DNA from: Nematostella vectensis
Taxonomy: Eukaryota > Cnidaria > Anthozoa > Actiniaria > Edwardsiidae
NCBI RefSeq assembly: GCF_932526225.1
Contig: NC_064041.1
Coordinates: 4,211,046-4,275,045 of the forward strand
Direction: 5' to 3'
DNA length: 64,000 bases
The notes under the pieces: model-generated
What the model saw: the letters and a program-made list of their open reading frames with translations, nothing else
Told to the model about the DNA's origin: nothing
The model's database searches: none
Program-made: the position numbers and the translations under genes
Shown here: piece after piece, positions 10,686 to 22,020 of the stretch
Layout: every line of letters starts with the position of its first letter
How positions within the stretch are numbered: the stretch's first letter is position 1

Positions 10686-10998
10686 ATGACTAGACAGTAC
10701 CTTCTGTTGTTAATATTTTAGAGACCAAAATGTTGACCTAGATGACTAGACAGTACCTTCTGATGTTAATATTTTAGAGACCAAAATGTTGACCTAGATG
10801 ACTAGACAGTACCTTCTGATGTTAATATTTTAGAGACCAAAATGTTGACCTAGATGACTAGACAGTACCTTCTGATGTTAATATTTTAGAGACCAAAATG
10901 TTGACCTAGATGACTAGACAGTACCTTCTGATGTTAATATTTTAGAGACCAAAATGTTGACCTAGATGACTAGACAATACCTTCTGATGTTAATATTC
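10667..10998 (+). repeat. 56-bp minisatellite, about 6 units
   Basis: Near-identical units start at 10667, 10723, 10779, 10835, 10891 and 10947. The last is partial. The first unit overlaps the 3' end of the preceding coding exon and supplies its stop codon, so the array expanded from the gene end. Confidence 0.95.
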
Positions 10999-11373
10999 TT
11001 TATTATTTATATAAACAACAGTGAAACTCCAGGTAATCTCCCTTGTGAAAACTTGATATCTTCACACATGAAAATGGCATATCATTTCACATGTGAAATA
11101 TCACATTTGGCATGTGCGTCATGCTTGTTTTCAGGTTTCATAAAAATTACAATTTGGTGTTATCTCATTGTTGTTTCCTAAATAACTTAATCATTGTGCT
11201 CACTCTTCGGATACATTTTCAACTCCACACAGCAATGTAATCCTCCATTTTATTATATAAACACCAGATGGTCTCTTGCACGTTAACTTGATATATTTGC
11301 ATGTGAAGAAAACAATATGCTTTAATGCTGTTTTTGAATTTTATGAAACAAATTCAATGATGTATAATAAACA
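10999..11373. other. No gene seen
   Basis: AT-rich sequence between the minisatellite and the Harbinger copy, with a loose repetition of TTTCACATGTGAAAT near 11085. No coding potential recognised. Confidence 0.6.
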
Positions 11374-12871
11374 GGGGCCGGTTCCTGAAAAGAGGATTAG
11401 CGCTAATCCAGGCATAAATCTGCTCTAATCTGGGCATAAATTTAAACCAGGATTAAATCGCGTTCCTGAAAGCGGGAATAGCGCTAATCTAGGCATAAAA
11501 TCGGCATAACTTTATACCACCTAGCGAGGAGGGTATAACTCGCTAATCCGGGAATAAAAGTCGAGCAACAAACAAAATGGCGGACATGTTATTGTTTGGT
11601 AATCTTGCAGAAAGGCCTGCTCAACCGCGTCGGTTCCGTCATTTCCGCACAGAATTAGATGATTACTATAATGATAAAAATGTCAAGTCGAGGTTCCGTT
11701 TCAATAGCGATTCTATTCGCTATATTGCGGACTTACTTTCACCACAATTAGCGAGGAGCACAAAGCGAAACCATGCACTGAGTCCGACCTTGCAAGTTCT
11801 TGTTGCTCTTCGGTACTTTGCCTCAGGGAATTTTCTTGAGGTTATGGGGACACATTTGGACTTCCAAAGTCTACAGTATCACGGTGTATTACTGACGTTT
11901 CAAAAGAACTTGTTGCCAACAATAAAGAATTCATTGCTTGGCCAAGCGACGAGGAAAAAACACAAATCAAAAAGTCGTTTTTCGCAAAAAAAGGGTTTCC
12001 TGGAGTGATAGGCTGCATCGACGGCACTCATGTTCGCATTCAAGGACCTCCCAGGAACGAGAACGACTTCGTAAAAAGGAAAGGATTCCATTCAATCAAC
12101 GTTCAAGCCATTTGTGACAACAAAGGCAGTAAAGTTTCATAATAAACAAGGGTAGTGGTGGTGGGACCAATTAGTGAACTTTTTGGTGTATGACAGCCCC
12201 CTGTAAGAAAATCAGATCCACATTCTCCCTAATAGGTCCACCCTTTCTAAATTACGAACTGAATTTTCTCAAACAAATAATCACAGCTACTGTATTTTAT
12301 ACTGTATTATTAATTATCCACGATCAAAAAATACTGTCAAATGAACTATCTTTTACAATATTTGTTTTCTGTCATCTCATCAAACAAATGAAAAATATCT
12401 TTTGTAATAAATATTTTTTTTTTCACTCTTAGGGCTATTCACCAATGTTGAGCCAAATGGCCTGGAAATGCCCATGAAGACAGTGGAATACACGACAAGC
12501 TGCAGCTGGAGCACAAGAGCGTCGAAGATGGTGTTCTAATTGGTGATAGTGGGTATGGCTGCAAGCCTTTTTTAATGACCCCTTTCCCTCACCCTGAAAC
12601 CCCAAAACAAGAGGCCTACAATGAAGCACTGGGAAAGACAAGGGTGAAGATTGAACAGACATTTGGCATATTTAAGCGGAGATTCCATCTCATGCATACA
12701 GAGATCAGGGTGGATCCCTCAAAGGCAACCCTGCTAATAGGGGCTTGTGCGGTTTTGCACAACATTGCTATTATAAGACCCCCACGTGGGGTTGTCTTTG
12801 AGGATGATCAGCCAGAGGTACCCCCCTATGAGGGACCAGAGGATGGGCTAAGGATGACAGTGACTTGTTAA
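11374..12871 (+). mobile_element. Decayed PIF/Harbinger element nested in larger transposon
   Basis: A GGGGCCGGTTCCTGAAAAG terminus-like sequence at 11374 is followed by palindromic ATTAGCGCTAAT repeats and then a Harbinger transposase. I could not find the matching inverted terminus downstream to 13765, so the 3' end may be truncated or diverged. Confidence 0.75.
11577..12871 (+). pseudogene. PIF/Harbinger transposase (HARBI1-like), broken
   Basis: ATG 11577 opens a helix-rich N-terminal domain. Around 11850 the frame shifts by one base in a G run, and the new frame gives a helix-turn-helix-like segment and GCIDGTHV near 12010 (first Asp). An intron at 12129-12432 (GTAAAG...TCTTAG) precedes the next exon, which has a second one-base shift near 12453. 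It then gives GDSGY near 12547 (second Asp) and EQTFGIFKRRF near 12653 (Glu). The D, D, E order and spacing fit the DDE_Tnp_4 family found in HARBI1. It would cut and paste its own element with a Myb-like partner. With two frameshifts it is non-functional. Confidence 0.9.
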
Positions 12872-13765
12872 GCATGTACATAATACTTTTAAAACTTATT
12901 TGCTTTTCTTGTTCAAAGAAATGTTCATATTCTGCTATATTTCAAGTTAATGTTTTTGTAAATAGCTTTGAAACAAAACGTTATTGTTATGAATATCAAT
13001 GAATTGTATTATAGTTCTTATTATTTACTATAAGGAAACAAGAAATAAATGAAAACTGTGAGAAACATGTTCTTCACAATGCTGAACTCCTGGTATTTAT
13101 AAATTTTCCTTTGTGGATTCTGTATTCTTCATTATAAAGGGACAGTTGCCACTTCCTGTGAACCAAAGTTGTTTCAAAATGAAAGATTGTGAATAAGGGC
13201 GTACCCAGGGTAACCCATATATATTTTGGAGGTGTAGGAGATCCACTTTCCTATTCCCTTTCTATTATTACTTTAGCATCCCTCCCATGCATTTCATCAG
13301 GAACACTATTGTTAGCCAAAAAATGGAACACCCTTGCCTTGTTGAATACAGCGGTCTGGGAACAAATCTACGAAAGTTTTGAATTCTTAATTCTCACTTA
13401 ATTCTCACTTTGTGAATTTTATTCAGCTAATTGCCTGGAGTGTATTGTACCGAACAACTTTCCACACAAAACAATTATGTCTGCAAGCAATACAATCATA
13501 GAATTCACTAGTACTTTGAAAATACCCCTTAAAAGGGTTTATTTACAATTGCTGAAATTACTTTGAGATTGTTTTTTACTACAATCTGCTGTTTCTGATG
13601 AAATTTCTCGAAATCGGTAGGGTTCCTGCGCAGCCGTATTTTAAATTGTCCATGAAGAAAACTCCTCGATTGTAGATTGTTTATGGTCTTTAATCACAAA
13701 CGATGATACGATTCTACAATACAAACCGATATGCAAACGTATGAACACTTAAAACAAACAATTGG
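12872..13765. other. No gene seen
   Basis: AT-rich sequence after the Harbinger copy and before the convergent small gene. Short frames here show no family signal. Confidence 0.6.
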
Positions 13766-14057
13766 CTAATCATCTAAGGTAACAAACTTACGAATAAGAG
13801 TCAGTGTGTCTCTGTATCTCGGAGCATTACGAATGACCGTGATCCAAGATGGCCGACCGGGGAGACCTGTCAGCGGTCTTCTTGAGCCCTCGGATCGGTC
13901 CGAGGTAGTCCCTTCAGTCTGAAATAAAATAAAATGTCCAGAATAACTAAAAATAGCAACATTGTGACCTTATTCACTAACTACGGCCATTTACCCACAT
14001 ATAAGTGATTTCTTCGTTTGTTACACGCCGAACACGAAGTCCAACTGATGCCGCCAT
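13766..14057 (-). CDS. Small two-exon gene starting in right TIR
   Basis: Read on the minus strand: ATG 14057-14055 sits inside the right TIR in AAGATGGCGGCAT. Exon 1 (14057-13995) encodes 21 residues and ends at a TGG|GTAAAT donor. After the 76-bp intron the acceptor is TTTCAG, and exon 2 (13918-13766) continues in phase 0 to a TAG, giving about 71 residues, basic, with GRPSW and a C-terminal TLTLIRK segment. A strong GTAAGT donor lies within exon 2 near its end, so the real transcript may splice onward. Not recognised. The inferred role is a second transposon gene convergent with the transposase. Confidence 0.4.
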
Positions 14058-14485
14058 CTTGGCCGTGAAGCCTTTTCGACTGGACCCTAGCCACACAGGC
14101 AGACCGAAAAACGCGGCCTCTTCAATCGACCCAGAGATCTATCGGCCCAGCGATCCATCGACCCAGCAAACCATCGACCCAGATATTCATCGGCCTAGCG
14201 ATCCATTGGCCCAGCAATCCATCGACCCAGAGATCCATCGGCCCAGCGAACCATCGACCCAGATATTCATCGGCCTAGCGATCCATCGACCCAGCGATCC
14301 ATCAACCCAACGGTCTAGTGATCCAACGGTCTAGCGATTTAAAGATATGCGGATCTAGCGTTCCATCGAGTCAGTTTCTCCTGAGATAACTTATGCAGTT
14401 GATTGAGAGGTACTGATATAACATGTTATCAGCATAAACACTGTTAGTGGCTTGTGACGTCAGTTGTGAGGTTCTTACACCGAGG
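14045..14485 (-). repeat. Right terminal inverted repeat
   Basis: Inverted copy of 5963-6419. Compared with the left copy it carries about 24 extra bases just before AAGATGGCGG and a different arrangement of the 16-bp units. Confidence 0.85.
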
Positions 14486-14689
14486 TAAAGCCATTATTTT
14501 ATATATGGGGAAGGAAAAAAAACGCGCCGCTCGGGGTCGTGTTATTTATTTACCAGGCGGCGGCGGTTTATAGCGCGTCGTTTGAAAGGTCAAAAGCGCT
14601 TTATTATCTATAGTCACAATAAGGTCTAATTCTCTATTATACTTGGTTCCGAGGGGTAAACCTCTTTTCCACGGAAAACTGTCCCATTT

Positions 14690-16290
14690 ATTAACAGTTA
14701 TAATGACATTGATTAGTATGATCAACCATAGTGAAGGCGAATAGTATTCTACCAAAGCAGACAAGGCTAGCATAGCTGACATCGGACACTTGCGGTAATA
14801 GGATCCTGGCTCACTGAAAGGATGCGAGCGAGTTCAGGGCGACTCATGGTGGAATGATTATGTTTATTTCGGGACAATACGCGACACGGCCCAAATTACA
14901 GATATTTTCAGCTGCGCTTTAAGATATCTACTGTAGATTTTATGTAAAGATTTCCCAGGACATCGAGCGACACTGCGGCAACTCTTATCGGCAATTATCG
15001 CTTTTGCGTTGTGCCAGGCATAATCCGTGGTTTTCTTTATTTCCGCTGATGGCTTTCGTTTGTAAGGCTGATACACAATAAATAGAATGTTCAGCAAGAA
15101 ATTTCCCTTCACTTAGTATCGATGTACTATTTAAAACACGAGCAGTAGTAGCAGTGTTTTATCGGGTATAAAATTTCGTACCCGATAAAACACGTGACGC
15201 GAATGTTAAGTGCGACTGGGAAGCCATTTCCAGAATTCGGTGCTAAGTCCAGTGGTCCAGTTTCACTGTTACGATTAACTCATCCAATTTCAATAGGCGC
15301 TTTTGACCAATCGAGGTGAAAACACAAAGTCTATGTTCATCAGGGAATCAAAGCTAGTCCATCAGTGAATTAAAAATATACTCAAGAGCACTCAATGCCT
15401 AAAATAGTACTTCATTGATTAGATGAAAAGTCAAAAGTATGCATGTTGCGTTCCTGGGAATCCAGATAACTACAGTAGACACTAAAATGAATTCAGGCAT
15501 TCCTCGAGCGCTGTTGAGTTCACAACAAAATGCCTCCGAAGTCGCAGTTTATACCGCCAAACTCCTGAGACTGAAGATCAAAAATACTTTGGAAGACTAT
15601 GTAATCCAAAGTCGATCAGAAATTACACGAAATGGCAAATAGTAAGAGAAAATAAGGGTCCGCAAAAAAACAGCATAGCGCTGTTTTGTAATTGATTTAG
15701 AGAAAGTGCAAGGATTTGAAACTGATTCGGACACAGTTATATCGCTGGGGACTTGCCTATGTAAAAGCCTACTCACGTGTCTAAAGAGGGTCATCCGATT
15801 GGTCGAATCACCTATTGAATATGGATGAGTTAACAGTAACAGTGAATGAACCCAATACCGAAATCTTGAATGGCTTCCCAGTCACATGTAGAGAATGTTG
15901 AAAATCAGGTACTGTCTTTACTGTGGTTTTCGATTATCTAACTAACAATGAATTTCAGTTATCACGAAAAAATATGGAAACCAATCTCGGATCAGGCTCG
16001 AAATTGTGTCGGTATTGTTCAATCAAAAAGAATGAGTAAATAACAGCTACTTTCTTTGCCTCTACCCTTAGATTCTCTATTTGTATTGCCCCAAAATAAA
16101 AATAGTAATTCCACCATGAGTCGCTCTGAACTCGCTCTCACTCTTTCAGTGAGCCAGGATCTTTACCGTTTCCGGCTAGGCTAGCCTTGTCTGCTTTGGT
16201 AGAATACTCCTCGCCTGCAGTATGGTTAATCATACTAATCAATATCATTTATATCAGTTAGACCTTATTAGACTCATCGCCTTACTGGAA
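14690..16290. mobile_element. Diverged inverted-repeat (non-autonomous) element
   Basis: Outer arms at about 14690-14870 and 16100-16290 are inverted copies sharing GGATCCTGGCTCACTGAAAG-type sequence and TTCTACCAAAGCAGACAAGG. Inner arms at about 15205-15315 and 15785-15885 are also inverted (GACTGGGAAGCCA / TGGCTTCCCAGTC). Both pairs share a centre near 15500. The inner part holds a short open frame (15487-15642) with no recognised domain. The ends are not defined. Confidence 0.6.
15154..15193. repeat. Perfect 15-bp hairpin
   Basis: GTGTTTTATCGGGTA and its exact reverse complement are separated by 10 bases, within the inverted-repeat element. Confidence 0.85.
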
Positions 16291-16599
16291 GTAAATTCAT
16301 TCTATGAATATCAAGAACAACAACTTCTGCTCAAGTAAAGCTTGGTGTGAATTGAAAAACTTGACGTTTGACCTAGTTCTGGCCGCCTCCAGAACAGGCC
16401 AGCGTAGCCTTTGAAGATCGTTGAAAATTGTCCTGGTGGAACAAACGCATTCGCTTGTTCCCGCTAGCGTTGACAGTTTTTTTTGTCAAAACAAACAAAC
16501 ATTTGCTTAGTGCGAATAGGCCCTATGCATGGAAAGCTGCCTCAAATGGGAATCTAGTTGCCAGTGGAAGCGCTCCATACCCTCCCTGAATTGGTGTAT

Positions 16600-16965
16600 C
16601 TGTCGTAATCGTCGGGCTGTCTTCCCCCCCCTTCATCACCATCGGTCGGTCTCGTAAGGTTGTCATACACACCCCCCTTCCCCCGCCATCATCGGGTCAT
16701 AAGGTTACCGGCTTCCATACCCCCCCCCCCATCCCCAAAATAGTGGGTGGCGGCGGGTCATACCACACCCCCCGTCATCACCATCGGTCGGTCTCGTAAA
16801 GTTGTCATACCCCCCTCTTCCCCCGCCATCACCGGGTCGTAAGGTTACCGGCGGGCTTCCATACCCCCCCATCCCCAAAATGGTGGAAGGCGGCGGGTCA
16901 TACCCCACCCTCCTAAATCGGGTCCCTAGCTTGGCTGATTGTTATGACCTCGTCCCTTAGTAAAG
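16600..16965. repeat. C-run repeat block (right copy)
   Basis: Two units of roughly 145 bp with ATCACCATCGGTCGGTCTCG, then CCGCCATCA, then GTCATACC and C runs. The end reads GGGTCCCTAGCTTGG...GACCTCGTCCC, the reverse complement of motifs at 4735-4780. Confidence 0.75.
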
Positions 16966-17015
16966 TAAAGTAAAATAAGGATTTTGACTAGCTGTGAAAC
17001 ATTTTTACCGAGGCC

Positions 17016-17595
17016 GTGAAGTATGAAACTCGCTCATCCTCACACACTTTCGAACTTTTTCATTGTTCTGCCGTCGCTTCATCGGTCAAGGGTTGTAAAC
17101 ATCCCTATAAAAGCTCCTACTCTCAACCCGAGCGATTCTCCGAAGCCTGTAAGATAAACGTTGTAAACTGTGTAAAAGACAATTCAAAGCCATTTACAGG
17201 GAATACAAAAAACTTAATAGGAAACATTTTAACACGCCTAATCCATCGGATTTTGAATTCAAGACTTGAAGCTTTTACTTGAGCCTTCCTAATGGTTAGC
17301 GGTTTTCTGCATGAGAGCTATCCAGGCGCTTTCTGATTGGCTGAAATCCCTTATCGCAAGACAAACGATCAGACCAGTTATCCAGCCGTTGATGGGGGCA
17401 GTACTGCGGGCTCACAGAAACGAGCTGGAAATCGAGACTATAACTTAATGTGAAATTTCACGACTTACACTGTTCTAAAAAATATAGCAAAAACACTATT
17501 GAAGCGGACTCCCTGATATGGTATGTAATGAGCAAACTAGAAAAAACAAGTTTTCCAAAACGGATGTATTGATATACCATCTCTCCCTCGTTTAG
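17016..17595. other. No gene recognised
   Basis: Contains a short open frame (17016-17282) without family signal. It could include an upstream exon of the next gene, but nothing supports this. Confidence 0.5.
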
Positions 17596-18023
17596 GCATA
17601 ACCACGGATGCATTGGGAGAACTCCAACATTTGACCTCATTCACCCAAATGCGATTCGTTTGCCACAAGCAGCAAGCGGGGCGAACTCTGCACATCATCA
17701 CCACCCCTGACAGCAAGGGAAAAGCCGTCGTGGACTTCTTCACCGCGAAGACAAACAACTTCCCACGTGCCTGCGACTCCTTCACCAAGGGCGCCACAGA
17801 CAACTCGATGCTAAGCGGTCGGTGTGCGAGATGGGGCAGAGACGCAAGCGGCGACTACCATGTGGGAGTCTGGGGAGAAACAGACCGGTTGGCCCCGGAT
17901 AGGAGGATGTATGACCATGCGATCTTTGACAATGGCTTTATTTATTTGTCGGTTATAAAAAATTGCGACGACAACTTAAATCAAGTGACAGACGGAGACT
18001 TTTGGAAGATATTTGTACGCTGA
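17596..18023 (+). CDS. Terminal exon of a possible host gene
   Basis: A polypyrimidine stretch and TTTAG acceptor at 17591-17595 lead into an open exon ending at TGA 18021-18023, about 142 residues, with a codon split one base before the exon. The product is hydrophilic, with four Cys, many Trp/Gly positions (GRCARWGRD, GVWGETDRL) and a C-terminal GDFWKIFVR. I have a memory of such C-termini in uncharacterised extracellular proteins of cnidarians and other invertebrates but cannot name the family. No transposon motif is seen. It may be the end of a real gene or a retained fragment; upstream exons were not found in the window. Confidence 0.5.
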
Positions 18024-20465
18024 TTTTTCTAAAATTCGCTTAAATGAATTGACGCGAAAAAAAGTGCCGCGAAAATGGGCAAGCACAGAGAGATGCTTTG
18101 GAAAAGACTAAAACATAAAAAATCGTTTAATAAACTTTATGTATACTATTCATTTTTATCAATTCATTATCATCTATACGAAACTTGCATACCGTACAGA
18201 GTACCCTCGGTATTAATGCCGCAACAGCTAGCTGAATACCATTCAATACTGTAGCTACGGAGAAGCATGACATCTAGATGTGGCTACAGAGTAGGTATAA
18301 CGCCACACCCTGTCCTGTACCCTAATCCATCTACGCAATGTACATTGCACCGTACATCGCTATAAAAAAAGACTTTGGCGGGCGCGGATCCAGGTAAAAG
18401 CCTGACCTGTTCACGAAAACAAAAACGCAATAAACAGAATAAATACATGCAGCTCATACTAAATATACTAACTGCAAACATTTTGACCTGTTTAAGTAAA
18501 CAGAAGTGAAAAGGTATGGATCCGCACCTGGCGAGATATATTAAAATTATCATACTCTTCCATAACCCATCTTCCTGGGCACTGTCAATCAATAATGTTA
18601 TTATATGGCAACTACTGTATGCGCGCTGTGATTGGCTATTTGGTGGTCATGACATTCCCTTGATGCCATTGAGGGCGTATTGCCCTACGAAAACTTTTCA
18701 CAATCTGCTGTTGTTGTTGTTGTTTTTTTTTTTGTAATGTTTTTTACGTTATATTTACAAAATGAGCAGCAAGTGACATGAAAACAATCCAGCGTTACTT
18801 TTGGTCGGTAGAGAAAGGAAAAGCAACTTTCTTCACTTACCAGCTACCGAGCTCAACCACTTGTTGGCGAAGTTTTTCAAATATATCTTGAAGACAAATG
18901 GTGACGAAGATTAGCCAGGCATGGTGTCAAGTTTTCAACGATGTATTCACTGTTTCCTCACGGACAACAAGCCCAAGTTTATAATAAAATATATAGATTT
19001 AGGCACTGCCTAAAAGCGGAGCCAGCATTTTTTTACTCTTAACTTAGGGGTATGTCCCCATCAACCCCCCTCCCCCAACAAGAGACCAAACTTCAGTGAG
19101 GGACATAACAACAGGATTCTACACTTTGATTTTGCTCCAGGTATCCCATCTCCCTAAAATCAACCCTACCTAAACGCATAAAAATACATGGCTTATAACT
19201 TTTACTCTTTATATTATGAAAATGATCTCCTCCCAATCCTTCTAGAGAATACCCAAAACAATGACACTATTCGTAGTTTTTATAGACATTACTCAGGACA
19301 CATTTGCTTAAAAAGAGGGATTTGAAGTCTAGAGTTGTACTTGATAGACAACTGATACAGAAAATATATCTCTATTTTGCCATATAATCAGATCTTGTTA
19401 AATTTGTCCACACTTATTTATTTATTTATTTTAGTCTTGTTTTATTTATTTAGTATACTTCAGAGAAGTATACTAAATAAGTTCCCTCAAGTTTATTTTC
19501 CCCTTGAATAAATAAGAGAAAAGTAAACAGTATATAGAGCTCTCAAACTCTTCAAAAATGAAAATCATGACTGGATTTACACAGTCAATACAATATTTGA
19601 TAGTGTTCAGCATGCTGTGGTTGGTTGGTTGCACTTGGTAATAGACGAAGTAGTATGATTAAAGATATGTAAAGAGTACTAAAAAGGATGATATTACAGA
19701 CTTTTTTATATCCTTTATAGAGTTCTTTACAAATCTATTATCATACTATGGGGTCTTAGAGAGTCCAAAATTATATAGGGTGTTGAAACTTTCAACACCC
19801 TAAAATACCTGATCCTCAATTCTACACCACCTCATACTCATCCCTTTGATACATTTTTACTAATTGCTATATCAATTGTACCAAACTACAAATCTTTGAT
19901 AAATCAAATCCTTTTTATATACACCAACCTTTCTCTTATATCCTGTTTGAAATCCATCTTCCATCTAATAACAAACATCCATATTTCATAAAATTACATT
20001 TTAATATTCAAAGCCCTCTCCCCTGCCATTATTACATATGAGTAACTCTCTTGAACCATTTCATGAATAAGAAAAAGATAATCAGTCATGTAGAGGGCCA
20101 AGCCATTGAGTAAATGCATAGAAAATTACAAGAAAAAAAGAATATCTACATTTGCTAATAACAGTGTTACCAGAATTCATTGTTGTTACATATGCAAATA
20201 ATATTGAGAGTAATGAGAATAATGCAATCAGTTTGGGTAATTTGCAATAATGTTAAGTACAGATGTAGTAATTAACTTTTAAGTACAGAGAGTCTTCAAG
20301 CATCAGTAATCATAATATGGTCAATTATTTTGTTGACAATTATTCACACAGATTTGAGGGAAATGAATGTTGTGCGCCTAACCGGCTGCAGTTTTACGAC
20401 CAAATCCGTACCACCATTAGACCTACACAGTTCCCTACATGTGTTTTACTCTTCATTGATTGGAA
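18024..20465. other. AT-rich, no gene seen
   Basis: A long AT-rich stretch with TTTATTTA runs. It holds two short hairpins: 16-bp arms at 19446-19461 and 19465-19480, and a near-continuous palindrome at 19776-19802. Frames here carry no recognisable domain. Confidence 0.6.
19446..19480. repeat. Hairpin with 16-bp perfect arms
   Basis: TTATTTAGTATACTTC and its reverse complement with a 3-base loop. Confidence 0.85.
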
Positions 20466-22020
20466 ATGGCCTTATTCTACACCAGGGAAGCTTTAAAAGC
20501 AGTTTTTACATCAGCCAAGGCGAAACCACTCAGCCGTAACCTGTGGGATACTCTAAACGGGCTACAGATATCACGTTTTCGTCCTACTCGTCTGAGCAAA
20601 CGGGCTGGACAACGGAAGCAAAGACCTACTTTGGGTTCTACTAGTCGCAGAGAGGGAAGTGCAGTTCCTGGCTTGGCAGAAATGCATTCGGTTCTCGATA
20701 TTTCCAACCTCAATGAAGGGATCAATTTGCATACTCCAAACCAGAACTTATTATATATTCAATGTGACACCCAGCCCAGCGACAAAAACAACATTGGAGA
20801 AACCGAAACCGGACCTACTCGGAGACATTTACGCGCCAAAGTTCCAAATGTGATTGTCTCTAACGTTATGTCACTTGCTCCAAAAATCGATGAAGTAATA
20901 GAACTCGTTTTGCGCAAAGAAGCCGACCTTGTTTTTATTACCGAAACTTGGTTAAAAGAAAGCGTGTCCGACGGAGTCATTAATATTCCTGACTTTAGTG
21001 TAGTACGCCGTGATCGGATGGAACAGATGCATGGTGGAGTGTGCGCGTATATCAAAGATGGCTGTAGATTCCAACATCTAAAAGAGCTGAACTGCTGTGA
21101 AGATCATGAGAGTTTGTGGGTGCATTTAAGACCTAATCGCCTTCCTCGAGGTTTCCACTGTATTATTGCCGCTGCAATATATCACCCACCCAGCGCAGAC
21201 GACCAGTCACTGCGGGAGCATCTGTTCCAGTCCCTCGCGCTCGTGGAGTCAAAGTTCCCCAACTCTGGCATACTGCTTACTGGCGATTTCAACCGTCTGG
21301 ACGTAAGCGGCCTGCTTAGACACTTTCGCCTGAAGCAAATTGTGAAGGTGCCAACGCGGAAAGATGCAACCTTGGATTTGATTCTTACTACATGCACGAT
21401 CATTACGCCGCGCCACCTTTTGGTCTGTCGGACCACAACACGGTGCTATCATAAAGCGGGACCTGCGCACCAGTTCCAAGGCCGCACTCGGAAGATATCT
21501 GATCAGCATTAATTGGTCCTTGTTATTCGCCCTTTTATCGGACTGCGATCAAATGTGGAATACATTTATTGAAGTGGTGAGTACTGGGCTTGACATCATC
21601 ATGCCCGAGAAAGAGTACCACATTTGTGCAGCTGACGCACCATGGATGACGCCAGGTCTTAAATCCATCATACTCAAGAGACAAGAGGCCTTTAAAAATC
21701 ACGGCCCCGAGTCAGTTCAATTCAAGTTCTTCAGAAACATGATGAATAGGGAGAGGGAGGTCTGCAGAAGCCGGTTTTACGATTCGAAGGTGAAACAACC
21801 AAAGGGCGAAAACCCAAAGAAATGGTGGGATGAGGTTAAGCGGCTCTGTGGCGCCAAAGTAACAAATATCTCATACTTAACAGTAAAGTGGTAAAGTGCA
21901 AATCCTCTAGGGTTTTCATATAAAGAACTAATTAATAATAAAAGTTATAAAATTAGCCACATTGATAGAATAATAGATGGACTGGAAGACAATAAGTTAG
22001 CAATGATGAGTCACCTATGA
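20466..22020 (+). pseudogene. LINE (CR1/L2-like) endonuclease half, broken
   Basis: The frame from ATG 20466 to 21512 encodes a basic N-terminal segment and then an apurinic-type endonuclease. Visible motifs in order are ETWL, RRDR with HGGV, YHPPSAD, GDFN and LDLIL. A frameshift near 21395 moves to a frame with GLSDHN, the final endonuclease motif, which then hits a stop. A second block (21520-21894) is the linker normally preceding reverse transcriptase. The reverse transcriptase itself is missing, so the copy is interrupted or internally deleted after about 22020. Such enzymes nick the target for reverse transcription of the LINE RNA. Dead copy. Confidence 0.85.

Larger units (their letters stand above)
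5963..14485 (+). mobile_element. Large DNA transposon with long inverted repeats
   Basis: Ends at 5963 and 14485 are inverted copies beginning CCTCGGTGTAAGAACC, and similarity runs inward for about 450 bp. Inside are a DDE-like transposase fused to an OTU domain, a P-loop/DUF3987-like gene, and a small convergent gene starting in the right inverted repeat. A Harbinger element and a 56-bp minisatellite are nested within. I could not find a target duplication at these boundaries, so either the true ends differ by a few bases or the insertion is old. I cannot name the superfamily: long TIRs containing tandem repeats recall Mutator-like foldback elements, but the transposase motifs differ from the two Mutator-like genes elsewhere in this window. 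Confidence 0.7.

Noticed and set aside
10667..10998. Could the 56-bp array be a CRISPR?
   Set aside because: The units are contiguous, with no unique spacers, and the genome is eukaryotic. It is a minisatellite.
14005..14334. Open plus-strand frame in the right TIR
   Set aside because: Same tandem array in inverted orientation; no independent support.
16705..16908. Gly-rich minus-strand frame
   Set aside because: Product of the C-run repeat block.
18284..18737. Short frames on both strands
   Set aside because: No domain, no good splice sites, AT-rich context.
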